From Clostridium sp. CAG:1013 (lineage in GTDB: Bacteria; Bacillota; Clostridia; Oscillospirales; Acutalibacteraceae): 33,723 nt of DNA. Under the pieces are notes generated by a model, which saw only the letters and a program-made list of their open reading frames with translations, had not been told where the DNA came from and did no database searches. How positions within the stretch are numbered: position 1 is the stretch's first letter; each line of letters opens with the position of its first letter. Position numbers and translations under genes: made by a program. The stretch is from positions 1 through 33,723 of the forward strand of contig HF972641.1 of NCBI GenBank assembly GCA_000432995.1, in the 5' to 3' direction. Positions 8,764 to 17,208 of the stretch are shown one piece after another.

Positions 8764-9654
8764 ATGCAACAAAAGACTGTGAGTAGGAAAATATTTGTTG
8801 TCATCAATTTTATTTTGATGCTTTTCGTTGTGCTTGTGTGTTTGCTGCCTCTTTTGAATGTGTTTGCCATCTCGCTATCAAGCGCATCTGCGGTTTCCGG
8901 TGGATCGGTCAGTATTATCCCAAAAGATATCACCACATTCGCCTACCAGAAAATGATGGATAACCCTTTGTTTTGGTCTTCATTACGCAATTCTGTGATC
9001 CGAGTGGTTTTGGGCACAGCGATCAATATGTTTTTGATCGTGACAGCAGCGTTTCCGCTGTCACTGGGGAGTGGCCGCTTGTCCGGACGAGGATTTTACA
9101 TTGCCTTCTTTATGACCACGATGCTTGTGTCTGGTGGTTTGATCCCCACCTATTTGACGATCATGAACTTGGGTCTGCTGAATAATTTTATGGCACTTAT
9201 CCTGCCTACTGCGGTGCCCGTATTTAATCTGATTGTGATGATCAACTTTTTCAGAGGCATCCCTCCGGCTTTGGAAGAAGCGGCAAGAATCGATGGTGCG
9301 GGATACTGGAAAACCCTATACTCGATCTATCTCCCGTGTTCTTTGCCCGCCATTGCGACCGTTACCCTGTTCTGCATTGTGTATCATTGGAATGAGTGGT
9401 TCTCTGCGCAAATCTATTTGAATGATATGAGCATGTATCCCTTACAAAGCTATTTGCAGATCATCTTAAATCAGACCAAGCCAGAGAATATGCAGAGCAT
9501 GACCAATGCTGAGTTGGAGCAGATGAGCAAGCTGAATTCTCAGACGATCAACGCAGCGCAGATCGTTATTTCGACCATTCCTATTTTGCTGGTGTATCCG
9601 TTCCTGCAAAAATATTTTGTCACAGGCTTGACCCTGGGCGGCGTAAAGGAGTAA
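8764..9654 (+). CDS. ABC sugar-transporter permease (LplC/YtcP-like, carbohydrate type)
   Basis: Second channel subunit of operon A, 296 aa, with about six membrane segments. The EAA loop LEEAARIDGAGYWKT is at about 170-184, and the C-terminus (YPFLQKYFVTGLTLGGVKE) is the usual ending of MalG-like permeases. AAGGGAGGG lies 7 bases before ATG 8764. Together with the lipoprotein and the first permease it forms a complete importer except for the ATPase. Confidence 0.93.
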   Translation: MQQKTVSRKIFVVINFILMLFVVLVCLLPLLNVFAISLSSASAVSGGSVSIIPKDITTFAYQKMMDNPLFWSSLRNSVIRVVLGTAINMFLIVTAAFPLSLGSGRLSGRGFYIAFFMTTMLVSGGLIPTYLTIMNLGLLNNFMALILPTAVPVFNLIVMINFFRGIPPALEEAARIDGAGYWKTLYSIYLPCSLPAIATVTLFCIVYHWNEWFSAQIYLNDMSMYPLQSYLQIILNQTKPENMQSMTNAELEQMSKLNSQTINAAQIVISTIPILLVYPFLQKYFVTGLTLGGVKE

Positions 9655-9659
9655 TCATC

Positions 9660-10856
9660 ATGGATTCTTTGTTAAAAGAAGTGTATCAAGTAGCGCTGAA
9701 TGAGATAAAGGCAAATGTGGATTATGTGCCTGGATATGACAAACCTGTTCTTTTAGAAGGGGGACAATACGAAGGTGTTTGGTTGGAAGGCGGGTTGCTG
9801 TCTGCTTTGGCCTTTCGAAATATTGATCCCCAGGTTCTGGTGGATTCTCATGACCTGTTTTTCCACTACCAAAAAGAGGACGGACAGATCCCGGCAGTGG
9901 TAGCCAAAAATAAGATCTACTGGGGTCAAATCCAAATGGTGGTCCCTATTGCATCCACTTCTCTGCTGGTATATCAGCTCACCCAGGATATGGAATTTTT
10001 GAAGAGGGCCTATGAGTGCTGTTCCAAATGGGATGGGTGGCTTGAAAAGTACCGTATGAACGGGAAGTATTACCTGTGCAAGTTGTACTGTGATTGGGAT
10101 ACCGGGCATGATAACAGTCAAAGGACCAGAGATTTGCCCCATGAGTGTCCTGGGATTGATGCCAAAGTAATGCCTGATTTGCCGCAACTTCCCCTATACG
10201 CCCCTGATTTATCCGCTACGGTTTATTCGGGCCGGATAGCGCTTTCAAACATGGCGGATATTTTGGGGTTAGAGACAGAAAAGATCATGTGGGAAACAAA
10301 GGCAGAGAAAGTGAAGCAAGCAATTTATGAGCACTGCTACGATCCTGAGACCATGTGGTTCTACGATATTTACCAGGATGGCAGCTTCAGAAAGATCATG
10401 GGAGACGCTGGTTTGCGGGTTTTGCAAGAGCATGCGGTTGACCGGGAATTGGCGTGTGCCATTATCAGGAAAAATGTGCTGGATCCAGAAAAATTCTGGA
10501 CTGCGTATCCTTTGCCTTCTGTGTCGCCTAGTGATCCCCAGTTTGAAGCGGAATGCTATGAAAATCATTGGGCTGGCGCTTGTCAGGGACATTTAACGCT
10601 GCGGACGCTGAGATGGTTTGAATACTATGGATTTACTGAAGAACATAAGTATTTGATGAATCAGTTTATCAAAGCGATTTTGACAAATTACACGAAAGCT
10701 GACAAAAAAGCAAACTTTACGCAGCAGTTTAATCCGTTTACCGGTGAGTTGAATACAACGGAGCAATATACACCTGCGCTGGCTTCTTTTTTGGAATTTG
10801 TGTGGAAACTATATCCCGATGAATTTCCCAAAGAATTCCAGATGAACCTGTATTAA
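9660..10856 (+). CDS. Cytoplasmic (alpha/alpha)6-barrel glycosidase, MGH1/GH63-trehalase-like
   Basis: A 398-aa enzyme with no signal peptide, starting 6 bases after the permease stop (the ribosome site GGAG lies in the permease end). The motif YCDWDTGHDNSQR at about 143-155 matches the conserved W(E/D)xGxDNSxR region of the clan GH-G / MGH1-like glycosidases (GH63, GH37), which place a catalytic Asp there. A second conserved area is ECYENHWAGACQGHL near residue 300. These enzymes are inverting exo-acting alpha-glycosidases. The precise substrate is unknown. Being co-transcribed with an importer, it probably acts on the imported oligosaccharide. The gene ends just before an intrinsic terminator. 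Confidence 0.75.
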   Translation: MDSLLKEVYQVALNEIKANVDYVPGYDKPVLLEGGQYEGVWLEGGLLSALAFRNIDPQVLVDSHDLFFHYQKEDGQIPAVVAKNKIYWGQIQMVVPIASTSLLVYQLTQDMEFLKRAYECCSKWDGWLEKYRMNGKYYLCKLYCDWDTGHDNSQRTRDLPHECPGIDAKVMPDLPQLPLYAPDLSATVYSGRIALSNMADILGLETEKIMWETKAEKVKQAIYEHCYDPETMWFYDIYQDGSFRKIMGDAGLRVLQEHAVDRELACAIIRKNVLDPEKFWTAYPLPSVSPSDPQFEAECYENHWAGACQGHLTLRTLRWFEYYGFTEEHKYLMNQFIKAILTNYTKADKKANFTQQFNPFTGELNTTEQYTPALASFLEFVWKLYPDEFPKEFQMNLY

Positions 10857-10862
10857 TGACGC

Positions 10863-10909
10863 AAAACGGTTTTTGATAGTTGTTTATACAATCACAAAAA
10901 CCGTTTTTT
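10863..10909 (+). terminator. Intrinsic terminator after operon A
   Basis: AAAACGGTTTTTG (10863-10875) pairs perfectly with CAAAAACCGTTTT (10895-10907), running into a T tract ending at 10909. The loop is 19 bases. No convincing promoter was found between here and the next gene at 10959, so operon B may depend on partial read-through or on a weak or activated promoter. Confidence 0.85.
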
Positions 10910-10958
10910 GCTTTGGGAGTTCTCATTCGAAACTTTAATTGATTGGTGATGAAAAACT

Positions 10959-12458
10959 ATGACTGCAAAAAAAGAGCAATACGAATGTAATTTCTCTTCG
11001 AATCAGTATAATAACCCCATTTTATTCGGTGACTTTGCGGATCCCTCTATCTTGAGAGACGGGGATGACTACTATTTAGTGAACTCCGTTTGCGGCGAAA
11101 AGAAAAGATTGATGCCCATGTGGCATTCTAAAGATTTGGTGAATTGGGAATTTCTGTACCATGTTTTTGAAGGTGTTTCTCTGGAGGGGAGGCCCCTGTA
11201 TACCGCGTGGGCTCCTGAACTGACCAAGCACAACGGTATCTATTATATTTATAATTACTCACCGGATTTTGGTACTTGGGTAACCACTTGCGACGATATT
11301 AAAAAGGGGAATTGGAGTGCTCCCATTTCCGTAAAAGGTGTGGAAGGAATTGACCCTGGCCATGTGTGTGATGAAGAGGGGAAGAGGTACCTTTGCATGT
11401 CCACAAACGTAATGTATCCTTTGGCGGAGGATGGACTATCTGTTACAGGAGAAGGGGTTAGAATTTGCGAAAATTGGCCCATTCCGGATGAGTACGATAT
11501 TGAAGGAATGTGCACGGAATCGCCGAAGTTTTTCAAGCGAAATGGATATGTGTATTTTCTAACAGCACAGGGAGGGACCATGGGGCCTCCCACCAGTCAT
11601 TGCGTTGTGGCGTACCGGGCAAAACATCCTATGGGACCTTATGAAATCTCCCCATATAATCCTATCGTGCACACAAAAAGCAAATCTCACGGTTGGTGGA
11701 GCACAGGGCATGGTTCCTTGGTAGACACTCCTCAAGGGGATACCTATATTATCTATCATGGAATAAGAAATGCTCATCGATATCTAGGTAGACAGGCATT
11801 GATGATGCCTGTTACATGGACAGAAGATGGGTGGTTCACTGTAAAAGGCGATGACGATATGGTTCAAGAAATATCGCTGCAGTTTGAGAAAAACATCCGA
11901 AAAGAAAAGATCTCTATCAGCCCCAAAGACGGCAAACTTGGTTTGTTCTACAATTTCGATCCAGAGTTTAACGAGAAGCGTCTAACGTTTACGGACGACT
12001 GTGTCTATTACGACGGTGAAGCGACGGTGCCTTGGAACAGTCCTGCATTTGCTTTCATGCCCCAAGGATATCGATATGAATACGAAGTGGAGCTGCGAAA
12101 TGTCACGAACCGGTCGGGTTTCGCGATTGGGTATCGATTCTTAGACTTGGCTAATTGCGGAGTAGCTGTGTCGGATGGATACATTAAACTATTTAAGCAC
12201 TCGAAATATGAATGGGAAAATGATAAGATAACGATAAGCAGCGATACAGTTTCCTTGAAAATGCGCTGCGATCACGGAACGGTAAGTTATTGGGTAAAAC
12301 AAGGTAATTCTGACTATGTCAAGTTTGCGCATTCCTATGACACCGCAGATTGGAATCCCAATATGGCGTCTGGATTTTCCTATGTAAATCCCTGTATCTG
12401 GTCTTTTGGGACAGAGAAAGCGGAAATTACCCGATGCACTTACACGAACATGGATTAG
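10959..12458 (+). CDS. GH43-family glycosidase with C-terminal beta-sandwich
   Basis: A 499-aa cytoplasmic glycosidase with no signal peptide. The five-bladed beta-propeller signatures appear in order: catalytic base Asp28 in GDFADPSILRDGDDYYLVNS, then AWAPELTKHNGIYYIY, the pKa-modulating Asp132 in GIDPGHV, general acid candidate Glu187 in CTESPKFF, and GHGSLVDTPQGDTYIIYHG. Residues from about 330 form the concanavalin-like C-terminal domain usual in GH43 beta-xylosidases and arabinofuranosidases. The family acts on arabinose-, xylose- and some galactose-containing glycans. First gene of operon B; the ribosome site GGTGA precedes ATG 10959. Confidence 0.88.
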   Translation: MTAKKEQYECNFSSNQYNNPILFGDFADPSILRDGDDYYLVNSVCGEKKRLMPMWHSKDLVNWEFLYHVFEGVSLEGRPLYTAWAPELTKHNGIYYIYNYSPDFGTWVTTCDDIKKGNWSAPISVKGVEGIDPGHVCDEEGKRYLCMSTNVMYPLAEDGLSVTGEGVRICENWPIPDEYDIEGMCTESPKFFKRNGYVYFLTAQGGTMGPPTSHCVVAYRAKHPMGPYEISPYNPIVHTKSKSHGWWSTGHGSLVDTPQGDTYIIYHGIRNAHRYLGRQALMMPVTWTEDGWFTVKGDDDMVQEISLQFEKNIRKEKISISPKDGKLGLFYNFDPEFNEKRLTFTDDCVYYDGEATVPWNSPAFAFMPQGYRYEYEVELRNVTNRSGFAIGYRFLDLANCGVAVSDGYIKLFKHSKYEWENDKITISSDTVSLKMRCDHGTVSYWVKQGNSDYVKFAHSYDTADWNPNMASGFSYVNPCIWSFGTEKAEITRCTYTNMD

Positions 12459-12474
12459 GACGGAGGAAAATGGT

Positions 12475-13431
12475 ATGAGTGTGAAATTTGGAATCATCGG
12501 ACCAGGTAACATTGCAAGAAAAATGGCTGATGCCATCAACAAAAGCGACTGTGCTTCTCTGTATGCGGTCGCGTCAAGAAATCTGGAAAAAGCAAAAACT
12601 TTTTGCGAAGCATATCAATGCGATTTGGCCTATGGCGATTACGATGAAATGCTTGCAGATCCTAATATCGACGCGGTATACATCGCTTTACCAAACGGTC
12701 TTCACATGGAGATGGCTTTAAAAGCCATGAAACAACACAAGGCCGTTTTGTGTGAGAAACCTTTCGCGCCATCTTACGGTTCCGCAAAACCTGTGGTAGA
12801 TTACGCAGAAAAGCATGATATTCTTTTTGTGGAGGGAATGTGGACCAGGTGGCTCCCTGCGATTTCCAAGGTTAAGGAGTGGATTTCCAGTGAAAAGATT
12901 GGAAAGGTTCGATTAATAGCAGCGTCTTTTGGATTTTACTCCGAAGGGGATCTCAGCAACCACAGATTTAATCCTCAATTACATGGTGGGGCACTGATGG
13001 ATGTAGGATGTTATTGTGTAGATACGATTTTGTATCTTGTTGGGGAAAAACCTAAAACCACTTCGGGGATACTGGATTATGGGGATACTGGAGTGGATGT
13101 GACAGGGGTTATGTCTATGTCCTTCCCCAGCGGCGTTTTGGCTCACGGAGATTTTAGCATCAAAACTCCCACCGATGATGATTTGTGGATCTACGGCGAA
13201 AAAGGCAAAATCTTATTGAAACATTTCTGGAGATGCAGAGAAGCTGTTTGTTTCAATCAATCCGGTGAAGTGACGGATACATTTGCAGACTCTGAGGAAA
13301 ACGGCTTTATTTACGAGTTGAAAGAATTTTGTGACTTGTATCAAAAGGGTAACAATCAGAGTGCTTATATGAGTTGGGCAGATACCCTTTTGTGCGCGGA
13401 GAATTTTGATAAGATTCGGTGTTCCAACTAA
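12475..13431 (+). CDS. Gfo/Idh/MocA-family NAD(P)-dependent oxidoreductase
   Basis: Cytoplasmic sugar dehydrogenase of 318 aa. ATG 12475 is chosen because GGAGG lies 7 bases upstream and the Rossmann fold begins at once (KFGIIGPGNIARK); an in-frame upstream start at 12406 would overlap the GH43 gene. The catalytic Lys95 is in LCEKPFAPS, and HGGALMDVGCYCVD at 170-183 contains the conserved Asp and Tyr of the C-terminal domain. The dihydrodiol-dehydrogenase-like branch has this DxGxY form. It is followed directly by a TIM-barrel isomerase-type gene, an arrangement known from pathways that oxidise glycosides to 3-keto intermediates. The actual substrate is not known. Confidence 0.9.
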   Translation: MSVKFGIIGPGNIARKMADAINKSDCASLYAVASRNLEKAKTFCEAYQCDLAYGDYDEMLADPNIDAVYIALPNGLHMEMALKAMKQHKAVLCEKPFAPSYGSAKPVVDYAEKHDILFVEGMWTRWLPAISKVKEWISSEKIGKVRLIAASFGFYSEGDLSNHRFNPQLHGGALMDVGCYCVDTILYLVGEKPKTTSGILDYGDTGVDVTGVMSMSFPSGVLAHGDFSIKTPTDDDLWIYGEKGKILLKHFWRCREAVCFNQSGEVTDTFADSEENGFIYELKEFCDLYQKGNNQSAYMSWADTLLCAENFDKIRCSN

Positions 13432-13444
13432 CGGGGGGAGCCAT

Positions 13445-14227
13445 ATGAATATGGATAAATTGGGCATTTGTCAGTGGTGTGTCCATTCAAATCTTCTTTT
13501 GGCAATCGAGACAGCCCGCTGTTTGGGATATGAAGGAGTTTCCATTGATACAGCGTGCGATGTTGATGGTCGACCCATACTGGATGAGACCGCGAGAAAA
13601 ATAGGACAGTCATACGCAGAGGACAACCATATTGAAATAACCACCATTGCAATGAATGAGCTGTGTCAAAAATCCTCCTGGGATGGTGTCACGAAATCAT
13701 ATGAGATTGACGCTTTGGACGAACAGGCTGTTGAAATTGCAGTAAGTATGGGAATCCCCAAAATACAGGTACCGGCCTTTGTAAAGAGTGCTATCCAAAC
13801 AGAAGAAAATTTTCTGGATACGGTCAAACACTTAAAAAGATTGTGCCGGTTGGCTGAGGCACACAACATCATGGTGATGTCGGAAAATGCTCTGACAGCG
13901 CAAGAGAATATCCGATTGGTCAACCTGGTGGAGAAAGATAATTTTTCTCTTTTGTACGACACGGCCAACTTGCATATGAGCTCTTTGAACGGACCCGAGG
14001 TTCTAAACGAGATCAAAGAATACATATCGGAAGTGCATTTAAAAGATATGAAGTATGATCCCGTTGCTTCACGATATGTTTTTGCCCCCTTGGGAACTGG
14101 TGATGTGAATCTCCCGGAAAGCGTTCGAATCTTAAAATCTTTCAACTTTTCGGGCTGGTATCATAACGAAAACACCTACTCCATTGAAGAGTATAAGCGG
14201 GATATTCTTTACTGCAAAAATCTTTGA
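13445..14227 (+). CDS. Sugar phosphate isomerase/epimerase-like TIM barrel (AP-endonuclease-2 fold), 260 aa
   Basis: ATG 13445 is chosen because GGGGGGA lies just upstream; an in-frame start at 13406 would overlap the oxidoreductase. The metal-binding set of the xylose-isomerase-like barrel is visible: Glu147 (VMSENAL), Asp172 (LLYDTANLHM), His198 (EVHLKDMK) and Glu242 (YHNENTY). It starts 13 bases after the Gfo/Idh gene, so the two are translated together. Members catalyse ketose/aldose isomerisation, epimerisation or eliminations on keto-sugars. Given its partner, an isomerase or lyase acting on an oxidised sugar is plausible, though not shown by the sequence. Confidence 0.85.
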   Translation: MNMDKLGICQWCVHSNLLLAIETARCLGYEGVSIDTACDVDGRPILDETARKIGQSYAEDNHIEITTIAMNELCQKSSWDGVTKSYEIDALDEQAVEIAVSMGIPKIQVPAFVKSAIQTEENFLDTVKHLKRLCRLAEAHNIMVMSENALTAQENIRLVNLVEKDNFSLLYDTANLHMSSLNGPEVLNEIKEYISEVHLKDMKYDPVASRYVFAPLGTGDVNLPESVRILKSFNFSGWYHNENTYSIEEYKRDILYCKNL

Positions 14228-14313
14228 CTCAAATACAAGAAACAAATACATTCCAGGATAAGTCGGTAAGCTCAGTTAACACAGGATGTCAATTGAAAAG
14301 CAGAGGTGAGAAA

Positions 14314-15186
14314 ATGCTCCATAGAAGTGAAATTCACATAAGGGATCCCTTTGTGGTTGTAGAGAATGGGAAATATTATATGTTCGGTACCACAGGTCCT
14401 AATAAGTGCACTGCAGAGAATCAAAGTTTTTTATTGTATGTATCAGAAGATCTGGAATACTTTAACCCACCGATAAAAGTGTTTGAGAATTCTCCTGAGT
14501 TTTGGGGAGAGAAAGATTTCTGGGCTCCAGAGGTTCACAAATACAACGACAAGTATTATATGTTTGCGTCATTCTTTGGGAACGGTACACGGGGCAGTCA
14601 GATCTTGGTGAGCGATTCTTTGGATGGGAAATATGTTCCCCACTCTGACGGAACCATAACTCCCAAGGATTGGATGTCTTTGGACGCCACGTTTTACGTG
14701 GAGGACGGAGTGCCTTACACCGTGTTCTGCCATGAATGGGTGCAAGTCGGAAATGGAGAGATCGTTCTCAGTCAGCTGTCGGACGACTTAAAATCCGTAG
14801 TTGGTGAGCCAAAAGTGCTTTTTACGGCGAAAGACGGACCGTGGGTAACAAAATTACAGCACAATCAGCGTGAAGGTTATGTAACCGACGGTCCGTTTTT
14901 ATACAAGGCATCTGACTCGCTTTTGCTAATGCTGTGGTCCAGTTTTAGTAACGGAAACTATGCCATTGGGATAGCTTATTCAAAGCAGGGGATACACGGA
15001 CCGTGGCATCAAGTAGAAAAGCCTGTGTATTGTGGTGATGGCGGCCATGGTATGATATTTAGGACGTTGGACAACAGGCTTTGCCTCACCATTCATACGC
15101 CGAACAATGCTCCAGAAGAAAGAGCGATTTTCATTGATGTAACAGACTTTATGGAAGATACCATTTTGAAGTTATCTCAACCGTAA
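14314..15186 (+). CDS. GH43-like beta-propeller glycosidase, 290 aa
   Basis: ATG 14314 is preceded by a strong GAGGTGA (14303-14309) and begins directly with the propeller. Asp11 is in IHIRDPFVVVENGKYYMFGT, followed by FWAPEVHKYNDKYYMFASF and Asp124 in SLDATFYVEDG. The position expected for the general acid reads VTDGPFLYK, so it carries Asp192 where many GH43 enzymes have Glu (EGP). I recall similar sequences annotated as GH43 with this Asp, so the change may be normal for the subfamily; the activity is less certain than for the gene at 10959. There is no signal peptide. Last gene of operon B, 86 bases after the TIM-barrel gene. Confidence 0.82.
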   Translation: MLHRSEIHIRDPFVVVENGKYYMFGTTGPNKCTAENQSFLLYVSEDLEYFNPPIKVFENSPEFWGEKDFWAPEVHKYNDKYYMFASFFGNGTRGSQILVSDSLDGKYVPHSDGTITPKDWMSLDATFYVEDGVPYTVFCHEWVQVGNGEIVLSQLSDDLKSVVGEPKVLFTAKDGPWVTKLQHNQREGYVTDGPFLYKASDSLLLMLWSSFSNGNYAIGIAYSKQGIHGPWHQVEKPVYCGDGGHGMIFRTLDNRLCLTIHTPNNAPEERAIFIDVTDFMEDTILKLSQP

Positions 15187-15214
15187 AATGATTTTCTGGA
15201 AAATATGATTCTGT

Positions 15215-15253
15215 CATACTATCGCACCGACAATAATCCGGTGCGATAGTATG
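15215..15253 (+). terminator. Long perfect stem-loop after operon B
   Basis: CATACTATCGCACCG (15215-15229) pairs perfectly with CGGTGCGATAGTATG (15239-15253) over a 9-base loop, 29 bases after the last stop of operon B. No T-run follows (CTATTGG), so it is either a factor-assisted terminator or an mRNA 3'-end stabiliser. Confidence 0.65.
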
Positions 15254-15504
15254 CTATTGGTAAAGGGGGAGAAGTTTAGAAATATGATATTTTTCGGCTA
15301 ATTCCTCAGGCTGATGTCGTGTGGTGATCAAAGAAGGCTTTCATAAATAGTGAAGACGGGGAGAATACCACACGTCGTTGGGGTTATGGGGTTATATAAA
15401 GTAGGTAGTACTGTCAAATATTGAAACAGAATTTAGAAAATTTAGTTTGGTGAAAAGGGTTAATAGTAGGTTTTTATAATTTATGCAAAAAATTTCATAA
15501 AATT
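15254..15504. other. Gene-free AT-rich upstream region of the sulfatase operon
   Basis: I find no gene here. Visible structure includes a tandem repeat GGGGTTAT x2 at 15380-15395 and an 8-bp inverted repeat CGTGTGGT (15318-15325) / ACCACACG (15367-15374) with a 41-base spacer. Either may be regulatory; neither matches a motif I recognise. Confidence 0.4.
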
Positions 15505-15534
15505 ATTGCATGTAACTTTTTGACGTGATACTAT
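15505..15534 (+). promoter_or_regulatory. Predicted sulfatase-operon promoter overlapped by a LacI-type operator
   Basis: A -35 TTGCAT (15506-15511) and an extended -10 TGATACTAT (15526-15534) are separated by 17 bases. The near-palindrome ATTGCATGTAAC (15505-15516) covers the -35 and matches GTTGCATGCAAC upstream of operon D (21486-21497) at 10 of 12 positions. This suits repression by the LacI-family protein encoded at 29174-30202. Confidence 0.55.
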
Positions 15535-15561
15535 ATATTTACAGGATGTGGAGGTGAGATC

Positions 15562-17208
15562 ATGAATAGGCCGAATGTATTAATACTTTTATCAGACCAG
15601 CAACGGTATGACACTGTTGGGGCGGCGGGGTATTCCCATATGATTACGCCAAATCTGGATCGAATCGCGAGGGAGGGGGCGTTGTTTTGCAATGCCCACA
15701 GCGCAAACCCTGTTTGTATGCCTGCCAGGCATGATCTGATTACTGGTTTTCCGGCACGGATTCATGGATACTACGGAAATGCGGAAAGTCAGAGAATACG
15801 TGATTATAGGACACCTACAATCGCCAGGATTTTTTCTGACTATGGGTATCGAACTGTGGCAGTCGGAAAAATGCATTTTAGTCCGTGCAAGGAGCATCAT
15901 GGTTTTGACGAAATGATCTCCATGGAAGAGTTGCCTGTGATACGACAGCAGGATGAATACCTGATGTACTTAAAAGAAGAGGGTTTAGGTCATATTCAGA
16001 ACCCTCATGGCGTACGTCCTCATATTTACCATATACCGCAAACAGCTCAGCAGGATGAAGCGCATCATGGGACTACTTGGGTGACGGACAGAGCGATCCA
16101 ATGGCTGTCGGAAAATGAAGATAATCCATTTTTCATGATGTGCGGATTCATTCAGCCTCATCCGCCGTGGAATATTCCAAATGAGTGCAAGGGTTGGTAC
16201 GATGAAAAACAAATTCCTTCGCCTATACCAGTTTCCCGGCTGCCCTTTGAAGATGAGGGAAGGGCGGAATGGTTCGGAGATCTTGACTCTAAAGAACAAA
16301 AGGAAAAGATCCGAAAAGCTTACTATACCGCGGTATCCATGGTAGATAAGCAGGTAGGGCGAATATTGGACTACCTAAAAGAAAGTGGCCAGTTGGACAA
16401 CACATTGATCATCTATACTTCAGACCATGGAGAAATGTTGCAGGACAAGGGGTATTACAGCAAGGAACTTCCCTATGACTCCGCGGTAAGAGTTCCCATG
16501 ATTGTTCGATACCCTGAAAAGTTTACCCCGGGGGAACGCCGTGAGGAGTTTGTGGATTTGCTGGATGTGTTGCCAACGTGTTTGGATGTATGCGGCATGG
16601 ACTACCCAGATCCCAATGTGGAGCTGTACGGGAAAAGTTTGGTGCAAAAGGAGAACCGGGACTATCAATTTGCGGCGACAGGCACCATGCCATTGCGATG
16701 GGTGATGTGTAGAAACAAACAATATAAGTACATATACCATTATTTGGGCGGCTACGAAGAGCTATATAACATGTCAAAACCTGAAGTCGAAAACCTCCTG
16801 ACCAGTACCATGGAGAAGTCCTTGCGGACCATCTATGAGGATCTTAGGGCCCGAGCCATCTCCTATGAAGAAAAATGGGGGATTGAAGGCGGTGTAGTAG
16901 ATGGTGAATTTACAAAACAAGCGGTTCATACCATTCATCCTTCAGTGCGTGGGAAATTCCATTTCTGGTCGAACTCTCAGATGCAGAAATATTATGAAGC
17001 GAACATTTATGATCGGGGAGAAGCACTGGAGAAAGAGATGAAATACGCGCTGAGCGACCAGACCCTTAGCGGCGTAAAACTTACTGATGTGTTCAATCAG
17101 GCGGAATGGAAGGATCAGTTTCAGGAATGTTTTTGTCAATATACAGACAATGACTGGTTTAATGATTTTCCATTCGACAAAAAAGAGAGGAGCGAGCGCA
17201 ATGAATAG
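15562..17208 (+). CDS. Type I sulfatase (formylglycine-dependent), first of a tandem pair
   Basis: Hydrolyses sulfate esters, 548 aa. It opens with NRPNVLILLSDQQR, giving the metal ligand Asp12. The activation motif is CMPARHDLITG with Cys52, fitting the CxPxR pattern that is converted to formylglycine. A later metal site is YTSDHGEMLQDKG (about residue 285). No signal peptide is present, so the enzyme should be cytoplasmic and act on imported sulfated oligosaccharides; many characterised Bacteroides sulfatases are exported instead. The ribosome site GGAGGTGAG precedes ATG 15562. The next sulfatase overlaps its end by 8 bases. No maturase gene is in the window. Confidence 0.93.
   Translation: MNRPNVLILLSDQQRYDTVGAAGYSHMITPNLDRIAREGALFCNAHSANPVCMPARHDLITGFPARIHGYYGNAESQRIRDYRTPTIARIFSDYGYRTVAVGKMHFSPCKEHHGFDEMISMEELPVIRQQDEYLMYLKEEGLGHIQNPHGVRPHIYHIPQTAQQDEAHHGTTWVTDRAIQWLSENEDNPFFMMCGFIQPHPPWNIPNECKGWYDEKQIPSPIPVSRLPFEDEGRAEWFGDLDSKEQKEKIRKAYYTAVSMVDKQVGRILDYLKESGQLDNTLIIYTSDHGEMLQDKGYYSKELPYDSAVRVPMIVRYPEKFTPGERREEFVDLLDVLPTCLDVCGMDYPDPNVELYGKSLVQKENRDYQFAATGTMPLRWVMCRNKQYKYIYHYLGGYEELYNMSKPEVENLLTSTMEKSLRTIYEDLRARAISYEEKWGIEGGVVDGEFTKQAVHTIHPSVRGKFHFWSNSQMQKYYEANIYDRGEALEKEMKYALSDQTLSGVKLTDVFNQAEWKDQFQECFCQYTDNDWFNDFPFDKKERSERNE

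Noticed and set aside
12406..12474. Upstream start for the Gfo/Idh gene
   Set aside because: It lies within the GH43 gene and adds residues ahead of the Rossmann fold; the ATG at 12475 has a clear GGAGG.
14224..14313. TTG start overlapping the TIM-barrel stop for the second GH43-like gene
   Set aside because: The 30 extra residues do not look like family sequence; ATG 14314 has GAGGTGA and begins the fold.
15520..15539. TTGACG with TATATT as sulfatase promoter
   Set aside because: The spacer is only 8 bases; the TTGCAT / extended -10 pair with 17 bases is far better.
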